A stretch of 64,000 nt of DNA from the NCBI GenBank assembly GCA_029204225.1, contig MU831875.1, positions 1 through 64,000 of the forward strand, in the 5' to 3' direction. This document shows positions 42,331-54,905 of this stretch, piece by piece (the first letter of the stretch is position 1; each line of letters begins with the position of its first letter). The position numbers were made by a program, and so were the translations under genes. Below the pieces are notes generated by a model, which was given only the letters and a program-made list of their open reading frames with translations, was not told where the DNA came from and did not search any database. The DNA is from Diphasiastrum complanatum (taxonomy: Eukaryota > Streptophyta > Lycopodiopsida > Lycopodiales > Lycopodiaceae).

Positions 42331-45300
42331 CTAGCTTGGTTCAATCATTGCTTTACTAATCACTCCAAGTGATGATATGAACTTCATAAAAGGTGTCTTT
42401 TGAAGTGGTTTAGTAAGTAGATCAGCTACACATTCATTGCTTGGAACATGCTCCAAAGCAATCTCCTTGGCTTGCACCATTTCTCTCACAAAGTGATGGC
42501 ATATCTCAATGTGCTTAGATCTTGCATGGAAGATTGGGTTAGATGCAAGGTGTTGGGCTGATATTTTGTCATTGTAGATGATTGGTGCCTCCTCTGAATC
42601 CATGATCTTTAGTTCCACCAATAATCTCTTGATCCAAAGTACCTCCTTTGTAGTGGTTGTCAAAGCTTTGTACTCGGCCTCGGTTGAAGATAGAGATATA
42701 GTTTCTTGCTTTTTTGAAAGCCATGAAACCACACCTTCTCCTATGAAAGTTGAATAGGCACTTGTTGATTTCCTATCCCTCTTGTCCCCTGCAAAATCTG
42801 AATCACTAAATGCATGAAGGTTAATCACATCTCCTCTATATAGAATCCCAAAATCCAATGTACCCGAGATGTATCTTAGAATCCTCTTAGCCTTTTTCCA
42901 ATGGATATTCAATGGCTTTTGCATGGATTGGCTCAACCTACATACACTAAAGCTTTATAGTGATCCACATTAAGGAACCTATAAGTTGCCTAAACAAAGT
43001 GATGTCCATGAAGGATCTTTCATCATCTTCATTTGGCACTTTTACATCTTGCTCCATTGGTGTGTCAACACTTTTGCATACTTCCATCTTAAACTTCTTC
43101 AAAAGACTTTGAGCATAGTTTACTTGACTTATAAAGATAAAATCAGACCCTCTAAGTACTTCTATGCCTAAGATGAAGTGAAGACACCCTAGATCTACCA
43201 TCTTGAACTCTAAGGATAGATCTATCTTGATTTTTTCAATACCATCAACACTATTTCCACTAATGATGATGTCATCTACATAAATGAGTAAAAGTACAAT
43301 ACCAACATCATCAAACTTAATGTAAAGAGTGGGATCATATTCACTTTGAACAAAAGAAAGTGAAATAAGATAGCAATGTAGTCTTGAATTCCAAGATCTC
43401 GAGGCTTGCTTCAAGCCATAGATGCTTCTTTGGAGATGGCATACTTTGTTCTCCATTCCATGCTTGATGAACCCTTGTGGCTGCTCCATATAGATATCCT
43501 CTTCCAAAAAACCATTCAAGAAAGCATTAGAGACATCCATTTGACATAGAATCCATCCAAAATGTGATGCAAGTGCAATGATTAGTCTTATTGTGACCAT
43601 CTTGGCCACGGGTGCAAAAGTTTCCTCATAGTCTATCCCTCTCTTGAGCATAACCTTTTGCAACTAATCTTGCTTTATGTTTGTTAACACTCCCATTTTC
43701 ATTCAACTTAAGCTTGAAGACCCACTTGCATCCTATTACATTCCTTTGAGGTCTCTCAACAAGCAACCAAGTTTCATTCTCAATCAAGGCATCATACTCA
43801 TCCAACATAGCTTTATACCATTCTTTGGAGTTCAATGCATCTTCAACATTAGACGGTTCTTCAAAACTAGATAAAGCATAAGAAGTGGATGAGATACCCT
43901 CAATTTGCTGTCCTTTGCCTTGATATGTGAGCCTTGATAGCTCCACTTTTGCCCTTGAAGATCTCCTTGGTGTGATAGGTGGGTTTGGTGCTTGCTCCTC
44001 CATGAGCTCCTCCTCAAAACCACAATCTTGCTCCTCGGCCATCTTCTTCTTGATTGTTGGAGCACTTGAGCCTTCTTCAAGCATATGCATATGATGTTCA
44101 TCAAAGATGACATCCCTTGAAACAACAAATTTGTTCAAGGATGGGAGATAGACTTTGTAGCCCTTGCTTGAGCTTGCATATCCAAGCATGATCCCTCTTG
44201 TGGAAGATGGATCCTCCTTGGTTCTTGTTTCCAATGGCACATGCACATAACATATATACCCAAAAACTTTCAAGTGATTAAGATTGGGTTTCTTTCCATA
44301 CAACATCTCATAAGGAGTTTTGCCTTCAATTGCTTTGCAAGACACCCTATTCATCAAGTAGTTTGCACATACAAGAGACTCACCCCAAAAGGATTTGGGC
44401 AAACAAGCATCTAATCTTAAAGCCTTAGAACATTCACATAATGTTCTATTCCTTCTTTTAGCAACTCCATTTTGTTGAGGAGTGTAAGGACAAGAAGTCT
44501 CTTTCTTGATCCCTTCCTCCTCACAAAAGGCCTTGAACTCATTGGAGATGAATTCTCCACCATTGTCACTTCTAAGAATCTTGATGCTATGATTATGATG
44601 CTTTTCCACAAACAACTTGAACTTTACAAAAGTATCAAATACTTGAGACTTGAAGGAAAGTAAGAACACCCAACAATATCTTGAGTAGTCATCAATGAAG
44701 GTTAAAAACATGGATGAACCTCCATTAGATTTGGTGCTAGCAATGTGCACATCCGAGTGTATGAGTTCAAAAGGATGAGATGACTTTGTGATGGAGTTAG
44801 GAAACACCTTCTTATGTGCCTTGGATAAGGCACAAGCTTCACAAACCTTGTCTTCCTTCCCAATAGACCTTGGTAGGCCTAAAGCATACTCCTCCTTGAT
44901 CATAGCCTCCATGGAACCCGAGTTGAAATGTCCAAGTCTTTTGTGCCATAAAGTAAAGGTAGATATCTTGCTCTTCTCGGCCAACATGACAACATTAGTA
45001 TCCACAAATGCATCCAGCTTATAAAGTTTGCCAAGTCTAGTGCCCTTAGCCACTATCTTACCCTTCTTCTTGATGAAACATTCATTTGAAGCAAAGTCAA
45101 CATTGAAACCATTGTCTACCATTTGGCCAACACTTAGTAGATTCTTTGTTATTGTAGGAATGTACAAAACACCTTCTATGTTGATCTTTTTGGAAGATCC
45201 TAAGCAAAGGGGAATGCTACCAACTCCTTCAATCTTACAAGCTTCATCATTTGCTGTATAGATAGACTTTATAGGTCCATCATAAGATAAGAGAGAAGAG

Positions 45301-45380
45301 AAAAACTCCCTTTTACTAGTCATGTGTGAACTAGCACCCGAGTCAATCCACCAAGGCTTGTTGAAGAAAATATGGACATC
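42331..45380 (-). pseudogene. En protease-integrase-RT-RNase H
   Basis: Protease WIDSGASSHMTS at about 45350-45310; a one-base shift near 45365 separates it from gag. Integrase with WHKRLGHFN, CEACALSKAH, HSDVHI, RSDNGGEF, NGVAKRRNRT (Glu of the triad replaced by Lys). RT starts CKWVFKLKLN; a one-base shift near 43640 (AQERDRL versus GIDYEETFAPVAK) breaks it. LLIYVDDIIISG is intact. A short deletion near 42940 precedes RNase H (FSDSDFAGDKRDRKS, SLSSTEAEYKALTT, HARSKHIEICHHFVRE), which ends at 42331 just before the LTR. Confidence 0.9.
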
Positions 45381-45439
45381 ATGAGAGAGTCCTCATGTGA
45401 ACTCTCCTCCTCCTCCTCTTTGCTCATGTTGGCTTGGCT

Positions 45440-46265
45440 TTGATCTTGCTTCCTCTTGAAGCATTACGAGGCATAATGCCCCATCTTGCTACAATAGTAG
45501 CACTTCACCTTTGATTTGTCCTTCTTGACTTTGGTGGTTGATGGAGATGCCTTTGGGGGTCCTTCTTGATCCTCAAGCTTTGTAGACTTCTTGAATGTTG
45601 ATCCTTTGCCTTTGGACTTGCCTTTGCCTTTGGTGAAGAGAGCTTGGTCATCTCCACCTTGGATGGAAAGCCTATCCATCCTCTCTTGCATTTGGCTCCT
45701 TCTTGATTCCTCGGCCATGAGTGTGCCTTGGAGTTCTTCAAGTATGGGTAGCTTACCCATAATTGCATATCCCTGAACCAAATTGTCAAATTCAAAGCTT
45801 AGTCCATTCAATATGAGTTGAACAAGCTCTTCATCCTTGATAGGGTCACCTATAAAGGCTAGCTCTTTGTTCAATTCCTTTACTCTTAGGACAAAAGTAT
45901 GTGCACTCTCTCCTTTCTTTTGATAGCTTCTATAGATTTGATTCTTCAAAGCTAACATTCTAGTTTGGTTCTTGGATTCATAGACCTTTTGCAAAGTCTC
46001 CCAAGCATCTTGAGCTGAAGTGCAATCTCCTACCTCTCTTAAGAGGTCATTTGCAACATTCATTTTTATGCAATGTAGTGCAACATTGCAACTCGATGTA
46101 TTTGGCTTTTTCTTGAGGATGAATAGGTTCACCCTCCTTACCATTTACAATTTCCATCAGAACTTGCATGATCATGATAGATTCCATTCTAACTTTCCAT
46201 ATGGAATAGTTAGTTTTGTTGAGCCTTTCATTAGTATCCAAAAGATATGCATTTATAGATGCCAT
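45440..46265 (-). pseudogene. En gag
   Basis: Starts MASINAYLLDTNERL at 46265 with NYSIWKVRMESIM. A frame change near 46090-46130 is needed to reach HCIKMNVANDLLREVG and LALKNQIYRSYQKKGE. The zinc knuckle reads CYYCSKMGHYAS-stop-CF: the Glu before the last Cys is a TAA near 45468-45470, which needs a transversion from GAA. Confidence 0.88.
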
Positions 46266-47064
46266 CTAGTCTCCTAATCAAGGACTTGACACAAATGAAG
46301 GTTACTTCTATTGATTTGATTGAAGGTCTACCTTATCCCACTTCTTAGGGACCTGAAAAGATCAGTAATAGACTTCCTATAAAGATCTAAGAATGATCTC
46401 TAACAAAATCAAATCATAGAATACTAGAAACAATGCACTTGCTTGATTGAAGTAGACAATACTAGTAGAATTGCCCCTCTTTCTATAAAGAACATTAAAG
46501 CTTCCAAATGATCTGATCAAGAGTGAATTTCAGCAACCTAATATACTTTCAAAATCACTTGTAAAAGATCTAAATGGAACTTAATGAGGATGCAACACAA
46601 TCTACTATTCAATCACAAGCAAAAAATGATCAAAATTGATGAAAAATTGATCTAATTTGGTGCATAAGTCAAGCAATGGTTGGACTGAACCTAAATCACT
46701 TTAGGAGGTGTCTACTACACCTTAGAACAGCCTTGAAGAGTTCCCAAAACTCTGATCTTCCCTCTCCTTGAATGCTAGAAAGCCTCCTCTATGAAATCAC
46801 CTCCAAAACTTGCTTAGAAATCAATGCTTGGAGCAAGCAAAACTTGCTATCTTGGTAATGTGAATTGAATTCAACTTTGCCTCTGGTTTTAGACACCTAA
46901 ACACCTGCAAATGAAGTCACACAACACCAATCTCCAATGTATTTGACTCACTTTGAGTTCTAGAATCAATACTAGATGCTAAGATCCAATCTACACAAGA
47001 TTTAGATCAAAAATTGTGATCAAATTGAATGAAAACCAAGGATTTAGCTCATTTCAGCCTTTAG
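46266..47064 (-). other. En 5' leader
   Basis: 0.8 kb between PBS and gag; no coding similarity. Confidence 0.7.
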
Positions 47065-47076
47065 GCTCTGATACCA
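47065..47076 (-). other. En primer-binding site (tRNA-iMet)
   Basis: Minus strand TGGTATCAGAGC, adjacent to the LTR end. Confidence 0.93.
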
Positions 47077-47758
47077 TGTAAAAATTACAGCAAATAAGGA
47101 TCCTAAAACACTTGAAATGATGAGGGAAACAATAGATTATGATTTCATAATATTAGCACAAGTTGAACCATCAAAATCCATCAAAAATCTATGCTTGAAC
47201 CTCACTAAATGGCCCAAATCCTTGAAGAAGGCTTCACACGTGTGAAAGTACGGCCTCCCACAATCTGAGTACTGTACACCAGACCTACATTCAATCCTAT
47301 AATCATTAGTAATCACAAGTACTCAAACAATTATGAACATAGAGAGCAATTGCACCATTATGAGAGAAAAAACATGAAATTGCTTGATTGATTTTGGTGA
47401 GATATCATCACCTATATATACATGATCCATCACGGTTTTGGGCAGGTATGAGTAGCCCTAAACCTATCCCTAATGCTAATTTTGGTGGATCTTTCATCCC
47501 TACCAAGTTAGGGTTGGAATCTTGGAGATCCCTCAACAATGCAAAAATTACCAAAAATAGCTCCTATTTTTTCTCCCTTGTATCTAAGCATAATTTGGAC
47601 TCATTCCAAAGGTTCTAACACTTAGGTCTACTTGAGAACATCCTTATGAATGGAATCCTATGCTATTTGGCACGTGTGACAAGCCACATCATGACCATCT
47701 AACTATTTACAAGTCATATGACCAAAACTAGTCAAGCTAGAATTGTGAATTTTTAACA
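47077..47758 (-). repeat. En 5' LTR, 682 bp
   Basis: Copy of 41635-42316 with about six substitutions. TTCACACGTGTGAA at 47233-47246. Confidence 0.93.
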
Positions 47759-47763
47759 GGAGC

Positions 47764-50551
47764 TTGAGATTGATGGCGAAGCTGAAGATGGTAATAAGGT
47801 TACCAGCATTGCAGGATGATCATCATGCAATATGTGAAGGATGCATCATGGGAAAGCATCACAGAGAAACATTCAAGAAAGGTGGAGCTGCAAGAGCTAA
47901 GAAATCGCTGGAACTAATTCACAGCGACCTGTGCGGCCCAATGAAGACCATGTCGTTGGGGAAAGCATATTATTTTATGACTTTCATAGATGATTACTCT
48001 AGGAGGACATGGATTTATTTCTTGAAGAAGAAATCTGACGCTTTTGCTCGTTTCAAGGAGTTCAAAACTTTGGTAGAGAACCAACTAGATGCACGCATAA
48101 AAGTGCTAAGATCTGATAGAGGGGGTGAATACAAATCTGATGATTTTGAAGACTTTTGCAAAGAACACGACATTAAAAGACAATTCACATAGTCACACAC
48201 ACCGCATAGTAATGGTGTAGCTAAAAGGAAAAAAAGAACTATTATGGAGAGTGCACTCTCCATGATGAAGCAAATGGGCTTCACCGATTCACTTTGGTTG
48301 GAAGCGTGCAGTGCGGCAATGTTCTTGCAAAACAGGAGCCCTACAGTTGCGGTTCCAAATGTGACTCCTGAAGAAGAATTTACTGGAATAAAGCCAAAAA
48401 TCGACAAATTTCGTGTCATTGGATGTAAGGCCTATGTACATGTGCCAAAGGAGGAGCGAAAGAAACTTGATGCCAAAGCAATCAAGTGTATCTTCGTCGG
48501 TTATGATGAAAGAACGAAAGCTTACAAGTGTTTTAATCCTGTAATGAACAAGATTCACATTAGCAAAGATGTGATCTTTGATGAAACGCATAGGTATGAA
48601 GATGAAGACCGTGCAAGAGGTGAAAGCATCAAGAGACTTCTCACAATTCTGGAGGAAGAAAATGAAGAAGATGCTCCACAAAATGATGCACGTGAAGACG
48701 AAAGTCGAGAGAGCGAATATGAAAGAACACCACCTATTCAAGAGCCTAGGGGGAGGTACTTGCCAATAGGAGCAATAAAGGAGAAACCGGTTGGAAGTAA
48801 GAGACAATACTTGGACACTCCTTGGGATACGTACTCTCCACGTAGTGTATCACCTGAATCTAAGATACCAAAATGGTATGAAAAGATCATGAAGGATGCA
48901 AAGCTAAATCAAACAGGATCTAGCACACAAAGTGAAGTGAGAAGATCAACACGGGAAAGGAAGTCTCCTGATCGTTATCATGTGAACTATGCCCTAATGA
49001 CTGACATTTTGAAGTGTCGAGAGCCATCAACCTTTGATGAGACAAAAGATCACAAAGAGTGGCAAATGGCAATGGAAGAAGAGATAGAATCCATCCAAAG
49101 ACATGATACATGGGAGTTGGTTGATCTACCACTTGGAAAGAAACCCATTGATAACAAATGGGTGTTTAGAACAAAGTTTCATGCGGATGGCACAATAGCA
49201 AAGTATAAGGCATGCCTAGTAGTGAACGGTTATGAGCAAAGCAAAGGAATTGACTATGAAGAGACATTTGCTCCAGTGGCTAAGTGGACTACGCTATGCC
49301 TTATCATTTTCTTAGCATCTCATTTTGGGTGGAAAATTCATCAAATGGATGTGAAGTCTACATTTTTGAATGGTGACTTAGAAGAAGAAGTTTACATGGT
49401 CCAACCGCAGGGCTTTATGGCAAAAGGGCAAGAACAGAAAGTATGTAAACTACAAAAAGCACTTTATGGCCTTAAGCAAGCGCCACGCGCATGGTATAGA
49501 CGCATTGACAGTTACTTTCTTTCACATGGATTTGTAAGAACAAATTCATATCCAAATCTTTATGTTCTTATAAATGATGATAGCATTGTCTTGATTGTAC
49601 TTTATGTTGATGATATCATTATCACTGGCAATGATGAGAACCTTACTCGTTCTATCAAAGCCAACTTGTGCAAGCAATTTGAGATACAGATTTAGATCTT
49701 ATGCACTATTGCTTGGGTGTCGAAGTATGGCAAACTAGCAGTGATATCAGGTTATGTCAAAACAAATATGTAGACGAGATATTGGAGAGATTTCACATGA
49801 CAGAGTGCAAACCTTCCATCACCCCTTGCAAAGCTGGTAAGAAATTATCTCGTATTGATAATAGTGCACATGTTGATGCTACACTATTTCATCAGCTATT
49901 TGGAAGTTTAATATATCTTACAACTACACGTCCTGATATCTGCTATGTTGTAAGTTTGATTAGTCAATTCATGTCATCACTTACTATGAACCATTGGAAA
50001 GCTGCAAAAAGGATTTTGAGGTATGTAAAAGGTACACCGAACCTTGGTCTAGTCTACAAAAGACAAAGTGTTTTACCTAAGTTGCAAGGTTATGTTGACA
50101 TTGATTGGGCTGGAAGTATAGATGATAGAAAATCAACAACAGGTTATACCTTCAATTTTGGTAGCGGCTGTTTTTCATGGTCTAGCAAGAAGCAAGATAC
50201 TATTTCTCTTTCTTCCACAGAAGCCGAATATAAAGCGTTGAATTCTGCTACCCAGGAAGCTATTTGGCTACGTAAGTTGTTATGTGAGATTGGCATGAAG
50301 CAGGTAAATCCCACTGTTATTTTCTGTGACAGTCAAAGCGGAATACAATTGGCTAAAAATCCAATCTTTCACGCAAGGACAAAACATATTGAAGTAAAAT
50401 ATCACTTTGTGCGTGAAAAATTACAATCTGAAGACATAGGTATTGTACATTGTTCTACTTGTTACAAGTTGCTAATATATTTACAAAAGCTTTAAGTAAA
50501 GAAAAGTTTGAATCTTTTAGAGACAAACTTGGCTTAGACCAGGTTATGTAA
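47764..50551 (+). pseudogene. E7 integrase, RT and RNase H
   Basis: Continues the interrupted integrase: [53 protein letters not shown] at 48190-48192 follows RQFT, and the next motif reads NGVAKRKKRT, with Lys at the catalytic Glu position. RT: NKWVFRTKFH, YGLKQAPRAWYR, LYVDDIIITG. A frame change near 49690 precedes MHYCLGVEVW. RNase H: VDIDWAGSIDDRKSTTGY, SLSSTEAEYKAL, HARTKHIEVKYHFVREK. After a further frame change near 50470, IFTKALSKEKFESFRDKLGL ends at 50551. Confidence 0.88.
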
Positions 50552-50642
50552 AAAGCCTTTACTTGTAATGCTATCGTGGAGGTATGTTCCATGAATAAAG
50601 TATACTCTAAAATGAGAAGTGACGTTGATCATTGAGGGAGAG

Positions 50643-50879
50643 AGTTAAAATAGCAATGATCGACTTATACAGTGCTTTTTTATTTCGACGGCAACACGTG
50701 TGCTTAGTTCTAGAGTTATCGGGCCATCTTTCTTTTACGAGCCCTTTGAGTGTTTTTAAGGAACTCATCTTTGTACTTACAAGTAGTTTTTGAATATACA
50801 GTTTGAAGAGGCTTGTTTCACTGACGTTGTGCTGTGGTGATTGATCCGGTCGAGTGTTTTCAATTGTGTTTTCTTAACT
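50643..50879 (+). repeat. E7 3' LTR, 237 bp
   Basis: Preceded by a purine tract (GAGGGAGAG). Same ends as the 5' LTR. CACGTGTG near 50696. Confidence 0.8.
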
Positions 50880-51105
50880 AAAACAATGAAAAACATGCTA
50901 TTTTTAGCTCCTATTTTCTCTCTAGCTTATCAAAGCACTATTTGGACTCACTCCAAAGGTGCCACTCCTATGCTAGGTTAGGAATGAGACTTACAAAGAG
51001 TATCCTATGCTATTTGGCACATGCGACAAGCCGCAACATGACCATAATACAATTTACAAGCCATATGACCAAAATTGGTCAAGCTAGAATTGTGAAATTT
51101 TAACA
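50880..51105 (-). repeat. En-family LTR piece, right of E7
   Basis: Diverged copy of about 42100-42316 (AATAGCTCC-type block, CCTATGCTATTTGGCAC, GACAAGCC, TCATATGACC), ending TTTTAACA at 51105. Pairs with 38691-38768. Confidence 0.75.
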
Positions 51106-52860
51106 GATTATTCTTTAGTGCTAAGTGTATGAATGTCATTTGTTGTTTGACATATTGAATGTTTTGTCTTGATGATAAATCTCCTTTATTGTAATATGCT
51201 CAATGTATTTAGTCCATCTAAAACATCACTTGCTTGTTGCATGGTGAATCTGCTAAGGTTCAAACAATGCTCAAGCATGTTGTCATGTCGTTATTGTTAC
51301 AAAAATTTAATATCAATTTTTGAGCTAACAATGCCAGATCCGTCTGAGAAGCTTGTTAAAAGTGTGAGGCGCATGTTGCTGAGAGAAGTGTTATCTTTTT
51401 CCTAGAAATGTATATCTGGCGTGTGCTTATCTGACTGAGTTGAGTCTTTGCTCATAATTCAAGTGATTGCAACCATCAAAGCAGAGTTAAATTTTGGATC
51501 TGTTGCAGCTGCGACACAGTCAACTAATGATTGGGCACTTGTGAGGAGCTGCTAGAATCAGGCAAGAAAGCCATTCCTTTATGGAAGAATGAGCTAGCGG
51601 TAAAAGCATGAACAACAAACATTTGATCAGCTAAAGCTTCAAATAATGGCAGGTGACTGAAACTTGTCTTTTGGTCATTTGTCTGATTAAGTGTAATTGT
51701 GAGAGAAAAGGACATGAAGATCAGAGAATGGAGGAAGGCACGATCAATGAAAGGTTCAAACTTTAAAATTGATTGCTTGCATTGACCATTCCCTTAAGTA
51801 GATCTTGAGAGAAACATGGAAGACACTATAGATGTATCATGTCGTAGATGCTGCTATGCCTACAATCGAAAGCGATGATGGCTATATGATCCTTCCTATG
51901 TCACGCGTGATAAGCATTGAACTATCTTCCGCACATCTTTAAACCTGATGGGTTACCTTTGGCTAGCTTTTGGCCATACTTCTTCCATTCACAACCATCG
52001 TACATCTACAATCAACAAGAGCATTCATCTGTTAAAGAAGTTGAATGTAGTAAAACTAAAGTTATTGTGCACGGGTGGTTGAAAGTTTTTGTGCTTTTTA
52101 ACATGATGAAATTGTTTGTGATTTTGGCCGGATAGGGTAAGTAGCTATTGAGGTTTTCCATTTCTCCATGCGTCATCTAGGGTATCAATATTTACACCGT
52201 AATTGCTATTTTTAAATGATTTGAACTAGACTGACAATGGAATTGTTTTCCGTTTGGAAAGAGGGGACAACCGGTTCATGAGTTGTATTGTACTTACCAT
52301 GGAATCGCTTCTTCATTTTAAAGTTAAAACAATGTTCTACTAGGAGCAGCAGATCATTCACAAACCAAGACACTGAGACAGGACTAGACTTACTTTGTGG
52401 ATAGATGAATCAGCGCAATTAACACAACTCTGCACGGATTAAATCATTTAATGTCTTTGTCTTCTGCTTGATTTGAATGTTTTTCTTGTTAGAGGGTACC
52501 AACGTACCTACCTCTAAAGTTTTGAGATCTTTGAAAGGACTTGGAGCATATTGGAGATTGCAACTTGTACTAAAGTCTAAGTTCTATTTGAAATTTTGTA
52601 CAATTAGTTGGAATCTATGATGGAACTTATAGAGACCTAATTTATCATTGTTGCAAGGGTGAAAATGGTTCAAACTTCATACATTATAGTACAATCCAAA
52701 TTCCAAACATAGATACAAAGGTGGCATATGAGAGTGCTAATTTAGCTGAATTAAAAATTTAACCCTAGACAAACAATATATTATCCATCCTTCTTACAAT
52801 CAATATCCGTAGAGAGAACAAAAATCTACCATTTTTTTTTTTGCAAAATTACCAGTATTA
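51106..52860. other. No gene recognised (1.75 kb)
   Basis: Less repetitive than the rest. Minor open stretches on the minus strand (51524-51715, LPLFEALADQMFVVHAF) and plus strand (51917-52135, LPHIFKPDGLPLASFW) have no family I recognise. The E9 5' LTR should lie here or further left, but I cannot see a copy of the 62046-62709 LTR. Confidence 0.4.
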
Positions 52861-52864
52861 CTCT

Positions 52865-53200
52865 TGATCCTTCGCCAGAACCTTCGCCGAGTTTCCATAA
52901 TATTCTATTTATAGTGAATTAATATTTTTGAGCTCGACGAATATTCATCTTGATCAGATCACAAAAAATCTTGATTTTTACCCTCGCCAGATTACAAAAA
53001 CTGTATTTTCTTGTGTCAAAAACCTTCGCCCGGTTGTCCATAATTTTATCTGTGTCAGACCTTCCATCTGAGAAGTCGATGAAGGTTATTTCCCAAGAAA
53101 TTGCCAAAAAAGTGTTCAGAGAGTTTTTATCCCAAACTAGCACTGTTGAACCTTCGCCGAGACAACCTTCGTCTAGAGAAACTTCGCCAGTCCTATTTTT
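52865..53200. repeat. CCTTCGCC motif cluster in the E9 leader
   Basis: The octamer CCTTCGCC occurs at 52869, 52881, 53023 and 53151, with variants at 52981 (CCCTCGCC), 53166 (CCTTCGTC) and 53181 (ACTTCGCC). Several copies are followed by (C)GAG or CAG. Similar motifs recur at 58670-59000 before the accessory ORF. Confidence 0.85.
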
Positions 53201-53441
53201 AGTTTCTGATTTTCCAGATCAAGTCTCTGTCAAAATTTGGATCAAATCTGATATATTCTGAATTAGACTCTGAGAGATTTATCATTTTTGAGAAGTATCG
53301 ATTGATCGAATTTTGGGTAGTTTTTCATCATATAGAATCAGATTCTTGAAAAGTGGAATAGAGCTAGCAGATCTAATCTGAGATAGTTTTTTGGAAAAAT
53401 CTATATCCAATCACATTATCGATTTGATCTAAGTTTGTAAG

Positions 53442-54905
53442 ATGGCTGCCCCTGGAGCTGCTCCTGGAGGTGAGCGTCCACAGAAGGTCAATCCAATTAT
53501 TGTTAGAAGAGCACCCCGATTGGATCTACCCAAATATAATGGATTAACAGATCCAGTTAGATTTCTTCAGAGCTATGCTGAATCAAGTGAGGTCTATGGT
53601 GAGATCTATCCTCAAGATAAACTTAAGTTGTTTCCTATGGCCTTAACAGACGCAGCACAAGATTGGTACTATAACCAAGATGAAACTGAACGTACAGATT
53701 GGGAGGTTGTTAAACGAGCCCTTATCACACGGTTCAAACCGCGGAAGTTTATGGAAGACCCTTTCCTACTTTTAAGTAAAATTAAAATGGGAAAGCGGGA
53801 AATGGTTCGAGATTACATCGAAAGGGTGAAACGTCTTAGATCTGAATGTGAGCTTGAGATAATTAATGAAAATGCCATGATTATGTGGTTTTTGTCAGGT
53901 CTACCTAAACGGATCAGACGTGAACTGAAACGCAATAATGAGTACGCACTTTTGCAAAATGCGATGGACGATGCAGTTTGGGAGGAGGATGAAGATTCAA
54001 ATGATGAGGCGAATGTCAGTATGTTGCCTTATACAGTAGGGCAGACTACTACGACATCCACCACTATTGCATCAACGAATGCCAATGCTACTGCATAAAC
54101 GATGCTCAATGAGTTCGAGAAACTTGGGAAGACCCAGCAGAAACAGATGAAAAAGTTGCAGTTGCAATTTGATGAGAAGATCAAAGCATTGGAAAATTTC
54201 CACGGAGAAGCGAACAAGGAACCTGAGAAGTTTGCAAAGACTTTTCTTACCAGGAAAAATATCTGGTGTTCTATTTGTATAGGAAATCACACAGTGAGCG
54301 AGTGTCCTCAATTGAAAAAACAAATGGAAATCAGTGTTTGCCATCTGTGTAATTCACCTGACCATGAGACTGCCTTTTGCAACTTCAACCCTCAGATAAT
54401 TCAGCAACGGTATGCCCAGATGGGATATCGAGATCCACAGTATGGAGGCAATCCAGCAGCAAGACTACGACAATGTACTCTTGGATACCCGGATCGTCTA
54501 GCTTTGCCTGCCCCACCAAAACACTCCGCTCCTCCTGCCAATTTGATGGAACCAGAACCTTACGGAAGTGCTGAGCAATGGAGCTATGGTAATAATCAGG
54601 AAGGTGGATCTTCAGAACAGTATGCTATTTATGTTGCCGCTCAACAACAAGCCTCAAGAAATTGGGCCAGAGCACCACTTGGATGCTTTGCATGTGGAGA
54701 AAATCACAGAGTTGCAGAATGCCCAAAGAAAGAAAAATTTGTACCATTCTGTCGTGACTATGGATATGGGCATTGCTATAAAGACTGTCCAACAAGACCG
54801 AAGCCACCACCAGCTACAACACCTGTAAATTTGATAACAATCAAGCAAGGATCGATAGCTCATAATAAACCAAGTGCACCCTTGATGGTGGTCACCAGAG
54901 CATAA
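53442..54905 (+). pseudogene. E9 gag with several zinc knuckles and one stop
   Basis: Starts MAAPGAAPGGERPQ and has the retrotransposon gag core: PRLDLPKYNGLTDPVRFLQS, AAQDWYYN, RFKPRKFMEDPF, WFLSGLPKRIRREL. A TAA at 54096-54098 (from CAA) interrupts it before a coiled-coil-like KLGKTQQKQMKKLQLQF. Zinc-knuckle motifs: CSICIGNHTVSEC, CHLCNSPDHETAFC, CFACGENHRVAEC, and a decayed fourth (CRDYGYGHCYKDC). Four such motifs are more than the one or two common in gypsy Gag. Confidence 0.85.

Larger units (their letters stand above)
41635..47758 (-). mobile_element. En: Ty1/copia element nested in E7
   Basis: Perfect TSD GGAGC at 41630-41634 and 47759-47763. Both LTRs are 682 bp (41635-42316 and 47077-47758) with about six differences visible by eye (0.9 %). 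PBS 47065-47076 on the minus strand. The gag-pol frame is broken by at least three frame changes, a stop and a small deletion. The insertion is recent relative to E7. Confidence 0.95.
38769..50879 (+). mobile_element. E7: Ty1/copia element, interrupted by En
   Basis: 5' LTR 38769-39020 (252 bp), PBS 39021-39032, leader, gag from 40292, protease and pre-integrase to 41634, nested En, then integrase, RT, RNase H to 50551, PPT, 3' LTR 50643-50879 (237 bp). Its Gag, its short LTRs and its [16 protein letters not shown] integrase set it apart from the other copia elements here. Coding regions carry several stops and frame changes. The flanks are AAAAT and AAAAC, an imperfect TSD. Confidence 0.85.

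Noticed and set aside
41946-47618. Identical 76-codon ORFs at 41946-42176 and 47388-47618
   Set aside because: They lie at the same offset in the two En LTRs, antisense to the element; duplicated because the LTRs are.
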